The notes under the pieces are model-generated. The model did no database searches. It saw nothing but the letters and a program-made list of their open reading frames with translations, and had not been told where the DNA came from. This document shows, piece after piece, positions 42,734-51,065 of a stretch of 64,000 nt of DNA (position 1 is its first letter; every line of letters begins with the position of its first letter). This DNA is from Chelativorans alearensis (GTDB lineage: Bacteria > Pseudomonadota > Alphaproteobacteria > Rhizobiales > Rhizobiaceae): positions 31,862-95,861 of the forward strand of contig NZ_WQNI01000022.1 of the NCBI RefSeq assembly GCF_010993735.1, read 5' to 3'. A program made the translations under genes and the position numbers.

Positions 42734-43600
42734 TTAACAGGCAGGACTTTTTTCCGCAACGTCAAAAAACGAGTGCCGCAGAGACAGGGTGAGCGAGCCG
42801 GGGTGGCCGTTGGCCACCGGTCGGCCATCGATCTCCACAACCGGCATGACAACGGTGGAAGCGGCTGTGATGAATGCCTCGCGCGCCGATTGCGCCTCCT
42901 CCACGGAAAACGCCCTTTCCTCGACCGCAAGGCCCATTTTTGCGGCCAAGTCAAGCACGGTCGCCCGTGTGATGCCGCGCAGTATGCCGAAATCGGCCGG
43001 CCGTGTCACCAACTTGCCGTCGGCCGTGATAATCCAGGCATTGGTGGCTGCCCCCTCCTTCACCATGCCGTCGGTGTCGAGGAACCAGGCTTCGGCCGCA
43101 CCCGCCTCGCGCGCCTTCTGCCGCGCCAGCACATTGGGCAAGAGGCCCACCGTCTTGATGTCGACGCGCTCCCATCGGTTTTCCGGCACGGTGATGACTT
43201 TGACGCCCTTTTCCGCGCGCCTGGCAGCCGCCTTCGGGTCGAGGCGCTTGGCGGTCACGACGACAGCCGGTCTCGTGCCGGGCGCCGGGAAGACGTGATC
43301 GCGCGGGGCCACGCCGCGGGTGACCTGGAGATAGACCAGCCCGTTCTCGACGCCGTTGCGGCGGATCACCTCGCGCATGACGATCTCCAGCGCGCTGCGA
43401 TGCATCGGCCACTCGATGGATAGTTCGGAGAGCGAGCGGCCGAGCCGGTCGAGATGGCGGGTCATGTCGATGATGTAACCGCGCGCCACCTCGCAGACCT
43501 CGTAGACACCGTCGGCGAACTGGTAGCCCCGGTCCTCGATATGCACTCCAGCCTCGGCATGGCGGACGTAGCGGCCGTTCACATAGGCAATGCGCGGCAT
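42734..43600 (-). CDS. dat: D-amino-acid (D-alanine) aminotransferase, class IV PLP
   Basis: 288 residues from ATG 43600 (MPRIAYVNGRYVRHAEAGVH). Class IV aminotransferase fold: IEDRGYQFADGVYEV, VYLQVTRGVAPRDHVFP, and the PLP-lysine region KTVGLLPNVLARQKAREAGA, then EAWFLDTDGMVKEGAATNAW. It interconverts D-alanine and D-glutamate for peptidoglycan or D-amino acid catabolism. In relatives, as I recall, trkA lies directly upstream of it; here the sugar-modification cassette starts 280 bp away in the opposite direction. Confidence 0.92.
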   Translation of the reverse strand: MPRIAYVNGRYVRHAEAGVHIEDRGYQFADGVYEVCEVARGYIIDMTRHLDRLGRSLSELSIEWPMHRSALEIVMREVIRRNGVENGLVYLQVTRGVAPRDHVFPAPGTRPAVVVTAKRLDPKAAARRAEKGVKVITVPENRWERVDIKTVGLLPNVLARQKAREAGAAEAWFLDTDGMVKEGAATNAWIITADGKLVTRPADFGILRGITRATVLDLAAKMGLAVEERAFSVEEAQSAREAFITAASTVVMPVVEIDGRPVANGHPGSLTLSLRHSFFDVAEKSPAC

Positions 43601-43880
43601 CTTTTCTCCCTCGGCGACATCAGTCTTGGAAACCGTTGATATCGCTCCAATCGAAGAAGGGAAAGCGGTTTGAACGTCTTCGTCAAAGGCCGGCGCTCCC
43701 GCCGCCGCATACGACGAACGGAACGCCTTCGGGGCGGTACACGAAAGGCACCCTTGCCTATCCGATGTACAATGGATATACATATACTGGATGCCTACAT
43801 AAACAGCGTCACAAACATATCCAATACGAAACTGTATAGTTTTAAAAATAATTGAACGGCAAAAAGCGGTAAGATTCGAT
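43601..43880. other. 280-bp AT-rich divergent intergenic region
   Basis: Much lower GC than its surroundings from about 43760, with runs such as GGATATACATATACTGG and TAGTTTTAAAAATAATTG. It must hold the dat promoter (minus) and the promoter of the inserted four-gene cassette (plus). No tRNA, integrase or direct repeat marks the junction. Confidence 0.6.
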
Positions 43881-45314
43881 TTGAAAGTCACGGTATTCGG
43901 CACCGGCTATGTTGGTCTGGTCCAGGCAGCGGTGCTCGCAGAGGCTGGTTTCGACGTTGTTTGCGTCGATGTCGACGCCGATAGGATCGAGCGTCTGAGG
44001 CAGGGGCGTGTCCCGATATACGAGCCTGGGCTCGATCCCCTGGTGAAGGAGAATTGCGCCAGGGGCAGGCTGTGCTTCACAACCGATGCCGCCGAGGGTG
44101 TCAGGCATGGTCTCGTGCAGCTCATCGCGGTTGGGACACCTCCCAGGGAGGACGGTTCGGTAGACCTCAAACAGGTCTTTTCCGCTGCCGAAACCGTCGC
44201 CGTGCACATGGAGGCTCACCGCGTCATCGCCATCAAGTCGACCGTGCCCGTCGGCACCGCGGACCTTGTCGCCGAGAGGATCAGGAAGACAATCGCAGTA
44301 CGCGGACGCAGCACGTTGACCTTCGACGTCGCCTCCAACCCGGAGTTCCTCAAGGAGGGCTCCGCCGTAGCCGATTGCAGGAAGCCGGACCGCATCGTCA
44401 TCGGTGCCTCCAGCAAGGCCGCGGAGGAAACGCTGCGCAAGCTGTACGCGCCATATAACCGAAACCACGAAAAGATCGTGGTCATGGACGTGCGCAGCGC
44501 CGAGATGACGAAGTATGCCGCAAACTGCATGCTGGCAACGAAGATCAGTTTCATGAACGAAATGGCGAACCTGGCTGAAGCCGTCGGGGCCGACATCGAG
44601 AAGGTGCGCCTTGGCATCGGCAGCGATCCCCGTATCGGCTATCACTTCATCTATCCGGGTGCCGGCTATGGGGGTTCGTGCTTCCCCAAAGATGTGCGCG
44701 CGATGATCGCAGCCGCCGCCGATCTCGGTCTGGAGGCCGACGTTCTCAAGGCTGTCGACGACCGGAACAGGCGGCAGAAGGAGGTCCTCGTCCACAAGAT
44801 CATGAAGCATTTCGCCGGCGATATCGGGGGCAAGACCTTCGCTCTCTGGGGATTGGCCTTCAAACCGGACACGGACGACATGCGAGAGGCGCCGTCGCGG
44901 GCCATCATGGAGGCGCTTTGGCAGGCCGGTGCAAAGGTTCGGGCCTACGATCCCGCCGCAATGCCGGAGTGCCGCCGCATCTACGGCGAGCGCCCCGATC
45001 TCGTTTTGGCCGACAGTTGCGCGACGGCGTTACACGGGGCGGACGCGCTCGTGATCGCCACCGAGTGGAAGGCATTCATGGCGCCCGATTTCGGCGCGAT
45101 TAAAGCGGCGCTTTCCACCCGGACCATTTTTGACGGCAGGAATCTCTATGATCCGGAGGTCGTCGCGGGGCATGGCATTCAATACTACTGCATTGGCCGT
45201 CCCGTCGCCGCTCCTTCTGACGCCGCCGCCGTGACAGCCATCCCCCGAACGGTTGGAAAACGAGGATCCGTCCGTCGTTTAGCCCGTATCCAGAATACGA
45301 ATGAGCTGCAATAA
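43881..45314 (+). CDS. ugd: UDP-glucose 6-dehydrogenase
   Basis: 477 residues with a TTG start at 43881 and only a weak SD (GGTAAG). It oxidises UDP-glucose to UDP-glucuronate with NAD. N-terminal Rossmann motif [18 protein letters not shown], the catalytic cysteine in GGSCFPKD (Cys267), and the C-terminal domain with [17 protein letters not shown]. The last ~40 residues extend beyond the usual end. As first gene of the cassette it would supply UDP-uronic acid for the glycosyltransferases behind it. The UDP-GlcA epimerase needed for galacturonate is not in the window. Confidence 0.94.
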   Translation: MKVTVFGTGYVGLVQAAVLAEAGFDVVCVDVDADRIERLRQGRVPIYEPGLDPLVKENCARGRLCFTTDAAEGVRHGLVQLIAVGTPPREDGSVDLKQVFSAAETVAVHMEAHRVIAIKSTVPVGTADLVAERIRKTIAVRGRSTLTFDVASNPEFLKEGSAVADCRKPDRIVIGASSKAAEETLRKLYAPYNRNHEKIVVMDVRSAEMTKYAANCMLATKISFMNEMANLAEAVGADIEKVRLGIGSDPRIGYHFIYPGAGYGGSCFPKDVRAMIAAAADLGLEADVLKAVDDRNRRQKEVLVHKIMKHFAGDIGGKTFALWGLAFKPDTDDMREAPSRAIMEALWQAGAKVRAYDPAAMPECRRIYGERPDLVLADSCATALHGADALVIATEWKAFMAPDFGAIKAALSTRTIFDGRNLYDPEVVAGHGIQYYCIGRPVAAPSDAAAVTAIPRTVGKRGSVRRLARIQNTNELQ

Positions 45315-45439
45315 TTTGTATACATAAGTATCAAAACAAGACGGTAAACCAGCCCCGGTTCGACCGCCAAAACAGCGTTGTTTATGGAATAGCGAGAGGC
45401 CGGAGCTCTTCGTGGACGGCCCCGCACCGCATTAAAGCG

Positions 45440-46189
45440 ATGGTGCTTATTCAAATGGAATCCGGACTGATCTCTATCGTCATTCCCTGCAAGAACGAGG
45501 CTGCGAACCTGCCTCCCCTGCTCGATGAAATTGAAGTCGCCATGATGGGGCGCAGGTTCGAAGTCGTCGTGGTGGACGACGGCTCCACCGACAATACGTG
45601 CGAGGTGCTTTCCACGGAAGCGCAGGTGCGCAAGTGCACGGTTCGGCATATCCGCCATGACCGCTCCGCCGGCAAGAGCCTTGCCCTGCGTTCAGGGGCG
45701 TTTGCCGCGCGCGGCGGCATCGTCGTGATGATTGACGGCGACGGCCAGAACGATCCGCAGTACATTCTGCCGCTGATCGATGCGCTGCTCGCGGGCGGTC
45801 CGAGCACCGGCATTGCGGCCGGACAGCGCCTGAAGCGGCAAGACGGCGCGCTCAAGCGGTGGGCATCGCGCTTTGCCAACTGGCTTCGCAACGGGATACT
45901 GAAAGACGACACGCGCGATACCGCGTGCGGAATGAAGGCCATCGGCACCGAGCTTCTGCGGAAGCTGCCCTTTTTCGAGGGCAGCCACCGTTTCCTGCCG
46001 GCACTCGTGATCCAGGAAGGCTACGGCGTGGTTCACCACGACGTCGTGGATCGCCCACGCCTTCATGGCACCTCGCACTATGGCATTCTCGACCGTGGGT
46101 ATAAGGGCACGCTGGACCTGATGGGGGTCTGGTGGCTGCGTAGCCGGCGAAAAAACATGCCCAAGGTGGAGGAAATCGTCCATGGCTGA
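45440..46189 (+). CDS. GT2 polyprenyl-phosphate glycosyltransferase (DPM1-like)
   Basis: 249 residues, MVLIQMESGLISIVIPCKNE; ATG 45455 is an alternative start. It has VVVVDDGSTDNT, the metal-binding MIDGDGQNDP and RKSRFANWLRNGI-like acceptor region (RWASRFANWL), closest in pattern to dolichyl/undecaprenyl-phosphate mannose synthases and ArnC/RgtE-type enzymes. No C-terminal membrane helices, so it acts at the cytoplasmic face. It would transfer a sugar, possibly uronic acid, from UDP to a polyprenyl phosphate. It overlaps the next gene by 8 bp. Confidence 0.87.
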   Translation: MVLIQMESGLISIVIPCKNEAANLPPLLDEIEVAMMGRRFEVVVVDDGSTDNTCEVLSTEAQVRKCTVRHIRHDRSAGKSLALRSGAFAARGGIVVMIDGDGQNDPQYILPLIDALLAGGPSTGIAAGQRLKRQDGALKRWASRFANWLRNGILKDDTRDTACGMKAIGTELLRKLPFFEGSHRFLPALVIQEGYGVVHHDVVDRPRLHGTSHYGILDRGYKGTLDLMGVWWLRSRRKNMPKVEEIVHG

Positions 46190-46514
46190 CGTCCTCCAAA
46201 GCCTTGCCGAGTGGCTGCGAAGCGTTTTCATCCAGCAATTCGACGGCTGGGTTCTGCTGGGGTTTTGCGCCCAGTTCCTGTTCACGATGCGGTTTCTCGT
46301 CCAATGGCTCGCTTCGGAGCGGTCGGGACGAAGCGTTATACCGGTTGCCTTCTGGTTCTTTTCCCTCGGGGGCGGGGCGCTGCTGTTTATCTACGCCGTG
46401 CAACGGCATGATCCCGTCTTCATAGCCGGCCAAGGAATGGGCCTTTTCATCTACACCCGCAACCTCTGGCTGATCGCCCGAGAGCGCAAGGCAGCGCTCT
46501 CCGAAACTGGCTGA
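46182..46514 (+). CDS. LpxB-N-terminal-domain-like (LAB_N) small membrane protein
   Basis: 110 residues, MADVLQSLAEWLRSVFIQQF. Three membrane segments: WVLLGFCAQFLFTMRFLVQW, VIPVAFWFFSLGGGALLFIY and PVFIAGQGMGLFIYTRNLWL. This matches the lipid-A-disaccharide-synthase N-terminal domain family, which resembles small multidrug-resistance-type proteins and is usually found next to DPM1-like and ArnT-like transferases. By position it may flip or present the polyprenyl-linked sugar, as ArnE/ArnF do. That role is inference. Confidence 0.88.
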   Translation: MADVLQSLAEWLRSVFIQQFDGWVLLGFCAQFLFTMRFLVQWLASERSGRSVIPVAFWFFSLGGGALLFIYAVQRHDPVFIAGQGMGLFIYTRNLWLIARERKAALSETG

Positions 46515-46545
46515 GTAAGCTGCTTACCCGCCAGGAGGAACGCCA

Positions 46546-48213
46546 TTGAAGCGCGCCCTGTTTCTTACCCTGATTGTTCTCGCGATCACGGTTCCCGGCA
46601 TCACCACCCTTCCCCCGATCGACCGCGACGAAAGCCGTTACGTTCAAGCATCGAAGCAGATGGTGGAAAGCGGCGACTATATCGATATCCGCTTCCAGGA
46701 CGAGGCACGATACAAAAAGCCGATCGGTATCTATTGGCTTCAGGCCACCGCGGTAAAGACTATCTTCGGCGGTGCGCAGGCGCCGATATGGGTCTACCGC
46801 CTGGTATCGATTTCAGGTGCCGTCGCTGCAACGCTGGCGGTTTTCTGGACGGGTACCCGCCTCTTCGGCAGGACGGCGGGCCTGGCCGCGGGGCTGGTGC
46901 TATCGGCCATTCTCGGTGTCGCTTTCGAAGCGCGCATCGCCAAGACCGACGCCATGTTGCTTGCCTTTTCGATTGTCGCGCAGGGTGCGCTGGCGCAGAT
47001 TTACGTGGCGGCGCGCAATAGCTCACCCGTCCGCCCTGCCCTTTCATGGCTTTTCTGGATCGCGCTAGGGTTCGGAATTCTGATCAAGGGGCCGATTACA
47101 CCGCTACTGAGCGCCCTCACCGTCGCCACGCTTTGCTTCCTGGACAAGGATCGGCGCTGGCTGCGTGAGTTGCGGTCGGCGCGTGGCCTTGTGATTGCGA
47201 TGCTCATTACCATGCCGTGGCTTGTCGCAATCAGTTCGAAGAGCGGCGGGGCCTTCTGGCACGAATCGGTAGGCAACGATCTTCTCGGCAAGGTGGTAAG
47301 CGGGCAGGAATCGCACGGCGCGCCTCCCGGATATTACATACTGACCTATGCGCTTTACGTCTGGCCCTTCGGCCCGCTGATGCTCGCGGCGGGGATTGCC
47401 GCCCTCAAACACCTGCGATCCGACCCGCGCCTGCTATTCCTCTTCAGCTGGTATGTCCCGTTCTGGCTGTTCTTCGAACTGCTGCCGACAAAACTGCCGC
47501 ACTACGTTCTACCGGTTTATCCGGCGCTGGCGCTGGTGGCTGGATGGGCAGTGGCTGAAACGGCGTCTATTTCCAGCGTGCCAACCAGGCGCTGGGAAAC
47601 GTGGCTCTACTGGCTCTCGGTTGCCGGAGCGGCTGTTGTCAGCATTGGCTTGTCGGCACTGGCGGTGGCCGGGCCCCTCTATCTTGGCGGGGGAGTGCAG
47701 CCGGCTGGCATCGTGGTCGCGGTGGCCGTGTTTGCCGCCGCCTACTTCGCCCTACCCGGGCGCGAGGGCGCCGATCTGCGCCGCATGGGAAGCGCGGTCG
47801 TGGCGGCGGGCATAGCCTACGGTCTCCTCTTCACGATGGTGGTCCCCTCCTTGGAGACCATTTGGTTGACGCCACGTATCGCTGCTGCCGTCAAGGTCAA
47901 CAAACCCTGCACCAACTCCCGCCTCGCTTCAGCGGGATACCACGAGCCGAGCCTGGTTTTCCTGGTTGGCACGAAAACGCTTCTCACGGACGTCGAGGGA
48001 GCGGCAGACCACCTTCTCTCGGATCCCGTGTGCGCTCTTGCACTGGTACCGGCTTCCGAGGCTGCACGGCTTGCCGAGCGCGCAAGCGCGGGAGGAAAGA
48101 GCATCGTTCCGGTTGCGCTGATCGAAGGCGTAAATTACTCGAAGGGGAAAAGGCTCTCGCTGCGCCTGTTCAGGATCGAGGACAGGAGCGGCGTCAGAAA
48201 AACTCCAGGCTGA
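46546..48213 (+). CDS. ArnT/GT83-family lipid-A or LPS glycosyltransferase
   Basis: 555 residues. TTG start at 46546 with AGGAGGA about eight bases upstream. Multi-spanning membrane protein with the GT-C signature PPIDRDESRYVQASKQMVES, a periplasmic Asp-Glu loop after helix 1, YKKPIGIYWLQA, and ELLPTKLPHYVLPVYPALAL. About ten to twelve helices and a C-terminal periplasmic domain with two cysteines. ArnT adds aminoarabinose to lipid A; rhizobial Rgt homologues add galacturonic acid. With Ugd and the DPM1-like enzyme it forms a plausible donor-to-acceptor chain. It overlaps trkA tail to tail by 20 bp. Confidence 0.88.
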   Translation: MKRALFLTLIVLAITVPGITTLPPIDRDESRYVQASKQMVESGDYIDIRFQDEARYKKPIGIYWLQATAVKTIFGGAQAPIWVYRLVSISGAVAATLAVFWTGTRLFGRTAGLAAGLVLSAILGVAFEARIAKTDAMLLAFSIVAQGALAQIYVAARNSSPVRPALSWLFWIALGFGILIKGPITPLLSALTVATLCFLDKDRRWLRELRSARGLVIAMLITMPWLVAISSKSGGAFWHESVGNDLLGKVVSGQESHGAPPGYYILTYALYVWPFGPLMLAAGIAALKHLRSDPRLLFLFSWYVPFWLFFELLPTKLPHYVLPVYPALALVAGWAVAETASISSVPTRRWETWLYWLSVAGAAVVSIGLSALAVAGPLYLGGGVQPAGIVVAVAVFAAAYFALPGREGADLRRMGSAVVAAGIAYGLLFTMVVPSLETIWLTPRIAAAVKVNKPCTNSRLASAGYHEPSLVFLVGTKTLLTDVEGAADHLLSDPVCALALVPASEAARLAERASAGGKSIVPVALIEGVNYSKGKRLSLRLFRIEDRSGVRKTPG

Positions 48214-49570
48214 CGCGGAAGAGCTGCTCGACCTGGCGCACCGCACTCTCCAGCGCGAAGATGACGACCCGGTCCTTGGGCTTGATGCGCAGTGAACCGC
48301 TCGGCTTGAGGACCGCGCCGTCGCGATAGACGGCACCGATGCGCATCCCGTCCGGCAGTTCCTGCTCGCTGAGCGGCGGGCCGACCAGCGGCGAGGTCTC
48401 CAGGGCCTCGGCCTCGAGGATCTCGGCTGCCCCCTTCTGGACGTTGTGGACGGCACGGATGCGGCCGCGGCGCACGTGCTGCAGAACCTTTGAGATGGTC
48501 ACGGCGCGCGGGTTCACATGGGCATCGATGCCCAGCGTCTTGGCGAATTCGTGATAGGTGGGGTTGTTGATGAGCACCAGGTTCGACTTGCAGCCCAGCC
48601 GCTTGGCGATCACGCTCGAAAGGATGTTGACCTGATCGTCGTTGGTGAGAGCCACCATCAGGTCTGCATGGTCGATGTCGGCCTCCAGAAGCAGCTTCTG
48701 CTCGAGTGCACTGCCGTTGAGCACAACCGTGCGGCGCAAATCGTCGGCGATGGCGACGGCGCGATCGCGGTTGCTCTCGATGATCTTCACCTTGGTGCGG
48801 CTGCGCTTGCGTTCCAGCGAACGGGCGACGTAGCGGCCGATATTGCCGCCGCCGGCAATGACGATGCGGGTGGCCTCGGCCTCCTCATGCCCGAACAGGC
48901 CCAACGTGCGGCGCACCTGGTCCTTGGTGGTGACGACATAGGCCATGTCGCCGGCAATGAGCTGGTCGCCGGAATGGGGAACGAAAAGGTTGCCGTTGCG
49001 CGACACGCCCACCACGGTGGACGGCAGATCGGGGAAAAGCTCGGTCAGCTGCGCCAGCGGCGTGTTGATGACCGGGCACTCCTCCTGGCATTCGATCGCC
49101 ACCATGGCCACGCGCCCGTCGGCGAAGGCCACCACGTCGGTGGCGCCGGGAAGAGCGATGCGCCTGAGCACCATTTCGCCCACCTCGAGCTCCGGCGAGA
49201 TGATGACGTCGATCGGCAGGTGATCGCGCGAGAAAAGGTCCATGTAGTGGGACTGCAGATAGGACTGCGAGCGGATGCGCGCGACCTTGGTGGGCACGTT
49301 GAAGAGCGAGTGGGCAACCTGGCAGGCCACCATGTTGACCTCGTCGTAGAGCGTGACGGCGATGATCATGTCGGCCTGCTGGGCGCCGGCGGCCTCCAAG
49401 ACCTCCGGATGCGCGCCGTGGCCGACGAAGCCGCGCACATCGAGCGCGTCGCGCACGCCGCGGATGAGCTCGGCCGAGGTGTCGATGACCGAGACGTCGT
49501 TTTGCTCCGCCGCCAGCCGCTCGGCAATGCCATAGCCGACCTGGCCGGCGCCGCAGATGATGACCTTCAT
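48194..49570 (-). CDS. trkA: Trk potassium uptake protein TrkA
   Basis: 458 residues, MKVIICGAGQVGYGIAERLA. Two tandem RCK units, each with a Rossmann NAD-binding half (GAGQVGYGIAERL; GGGNIGRYVARSLE) and an RCK_C half. It is the peripheral regulatory subunit of the Trk potassium channel. It closes the dusB-ntrBCYX-trkA run, an order I know from other Rhizobiales. Its 3' end overlaps the inserted cassette by 20 bp. Confidence 0.95.
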   Translation of the reverse strand: MKVIICGAGQVGYGIAERLAAEQNDVSVIDTSAELIRGVRDALDVRGFVGHGAHPEVLEAAGAQQADMIIAVTLYDEVNMVACQVAHSLFNVPTKVARIRSQSYLQSHYMDLFSRDHLPIDVIISPELEVGEMVLRRIALPGATDVVAFADGRVAMVAIECQEECPVINTPLAQLTELFPDLPSTVVGVSRNGNLFVPHSGDQLIAGDMAYVVTTKDQVRRTLGLFGHEEAEATRIVIAGGGNIGRYVARSLERKRSRTKVKIIESNRDRAVAIADDLRRTVVLNGSALEQKLLLEADIDHADLMVALTNDDQVNILSSVIAKRLGCKSNLVLINNPTYHEFAKTLGIDAHVNPRAVTISKVLQHVRRGRIRAVHNVQKGAAEILEAEALETSPLVGPPLSEQELPDGMRIGAVYRDGAVLKPSGSLRIKPKDRVVIFALESAVRQVEQLFRVSLEFF

Positions 49571-49587
49571 GGGTTCGATCTCTCAGT

Positions 49588-49699
49588 GTGGGTAGGGAAT
49601 AGTGAGTAGTGAATAGTGGCTGGCGGTCAACCGCCCCGTGAGCGCGCCCGTCCTCTATGTTCACCACATCCTACTCACTACTCACTATTCCCTACTCAC
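49588..49699. repeat. Long imperfect inverted repeat between trkA and ntrX
   Basis: Arm 49588-49616 (29 bp of GTGGGTAGGGAATAGTGAGT type) is the reverse complement of 49671-49699 except at two positions; the spacer is 54 bp. Each arm is itself built of GTGAGTAGTGAATAGT-like near-repeats. It lies between two genes of the same operon direction and could attenuate or process the ntrX-trkA message. Confidence 0.85.
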
Positions 49700-49703
49700 T
49701 CTT

Positions 49704-51065
49704 TCATACCCCAAGCGACTTCAGCTTCCTGTGCAGCGCCGAGCGTTCCATGCCGATGAACTCGGCCGTGCGCGAGATGTTGCCGCCGAATCGGTTGATC
49801 TGCGCCAGAAGGTACTCCTTCTCGAAGAGTTCGCGCGCCTCGCGCAGCGGCAGCGCCATGATATGCTGGTCGCCTTGTGTCGGCACACGCGGCATGACGT
49901 CGCCGATCTCGGCGGGCAACAGGTCGGCGGTGATCGGCGTATCGCCGTCGTCGCCGCGCGTCAGGATCAGAAGCCGCTCGACGTTGTTGCGCAGTTGGCG
50001 AACATTGCCCGGCCAGTCGTGCGCCTGCAGAACGGCCAGCGCGTCCTCGCCGAGGCGGCGCGGCTTGATGCCCACCTGGGCGACGATCTGCTGCATGAAA
50101 TGCTCGATCAGGACCGGGATGTCCTCGCGCCGCTCCGACAGCGGTGGAACGGCGACCGGCACAACGGCCAGTCGGTGGTAGAGATCCTCGCGGAAGCGGC
50201 CCTCGGCGATCATGGCCTCCAGGTTCCGCGCCGTGGAAGAGATGATGCGTACGTCGACCTTGACCCGCTTGGCGCCGCCTACCCGCTCGAACTGCTGGTC
50301 CACCAGAACGCGCAGGATCTTGGCTTGCGTCTCGCTCGGCATGTCGGCGACTTCGTCGAGGAAGAGCGTGCCGCGATGGGCCTCCTCCAGGGCGCCCACC
50401 TTGCGCTCGCTGCCGTTCGATTCAGTGCCGAACAGCTCGATCTCCATGCGCTCGGGCGTGATCGAGGCGGCGTTCACGGAGACGAAGGGACCGGTGCTGC
50501 GGCTGGAAACGGCATGGATGGCACGCGCGGCCAGCTCCTTGCCGGAGCCCGACGGGCCGATCAGCATGATGCGGCTGTTGCTGGGGGCGATGCGCTCGAT
50601 CGTCTGACGCAGGTGGTTGATCGCCGGCGAGTTGCCGACGAGGTCGAAGCTCTCGCCGCTGCGCTTCTTCAGGTCCAGGACCTCGCGCTTGAGCTTGGAG
50701 GTCTCCAGCGCCCGCTCGCAAATGAGGATCAGCCGGTCGGCCTTGAAGGGCTTTTCGATGAAATCGTAGGCGCCGCGCTTGATGGCCGACACCGCCGTCT
50801 CGATGGTGCCGTGGCCGGAGATCATCACCACGGGCAAATCGGGATGCATCTCCTTGATCTTGTCGAGCAGCGCCAGCCCGTCGAGGGTGGAGCCCTGCAA
50901 CCAGATATCGAGCAGCACCAGCCGCGGCACGCGCTCGGTGATGGCCGCCAAGGCGCCGTCGCTGTCGCCGGCGGTGCGCGCCTCGTGCCCCTCATCGCTC
51001 AAGATGCCGGCGACAAGCTCGCGGATATCTTCCTCGTCGTCGATGACCAGTATGTCAGACGCCAT
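49704..51065 (-). CDS. ntrX: Nitrogen assimilation response regulator NtrX, without GAFTGA
   Basis: 453 residues from ATG 51065 (MASDILVIDDEEDIRELVAG). Receiver domain with phospho-acceptor Asp53, AAA+ domain with GPSGSGKE and LFLDEVADMP, and a Fis-type HTH at the end (ISRTAEFIGMERSALHRKLK). The sigma-54 contact motif GAFTGA is absent; the corresponding place reads GSERKVGALEEA. This is known in alphaproteobacterial NtrX, which acts with the housekeeping sigma factor. It overlaps ntrY by 11 bp. Confidence 0.94.
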   Translation of the reverse strand: MASDILVIDDEEDIRELVAGILSDEGHEARTAGDSDGALAAITERVPRLVLLDIWLQGSTLDGLALLDKIKEMHPDLPVVMISGHGTIETAVSAIKRGAYDFIEKPFKADRLILICERALETSKLKREVLDLKKRSGESFDLVGNSPAINHLRQTIERIAPSNSRIMLIGPSGSGKELAARAIHAVSSRSTGPFVSVNAASITPERMEIELFGTESNGSERKVGALEEAHRGTLFLDEVADMPSETQAKILRVLVDQQFERVGGAKRVKVDVRIISSTARNLEAMIAEGRFREDLYHRLAVVPVAVPPLSERREDIPVLIEHFMQQIVAQVGIKPRRLGEDALAVLQAHDWPGNVRQLRNNVERLLILTRGDDGDTPITADLLPAEIGDVMPRVPTQGDQHIMALPLREARELFEKEYLLAQINRFGGNISRTAEFIGMERSALHRKLKSLGV

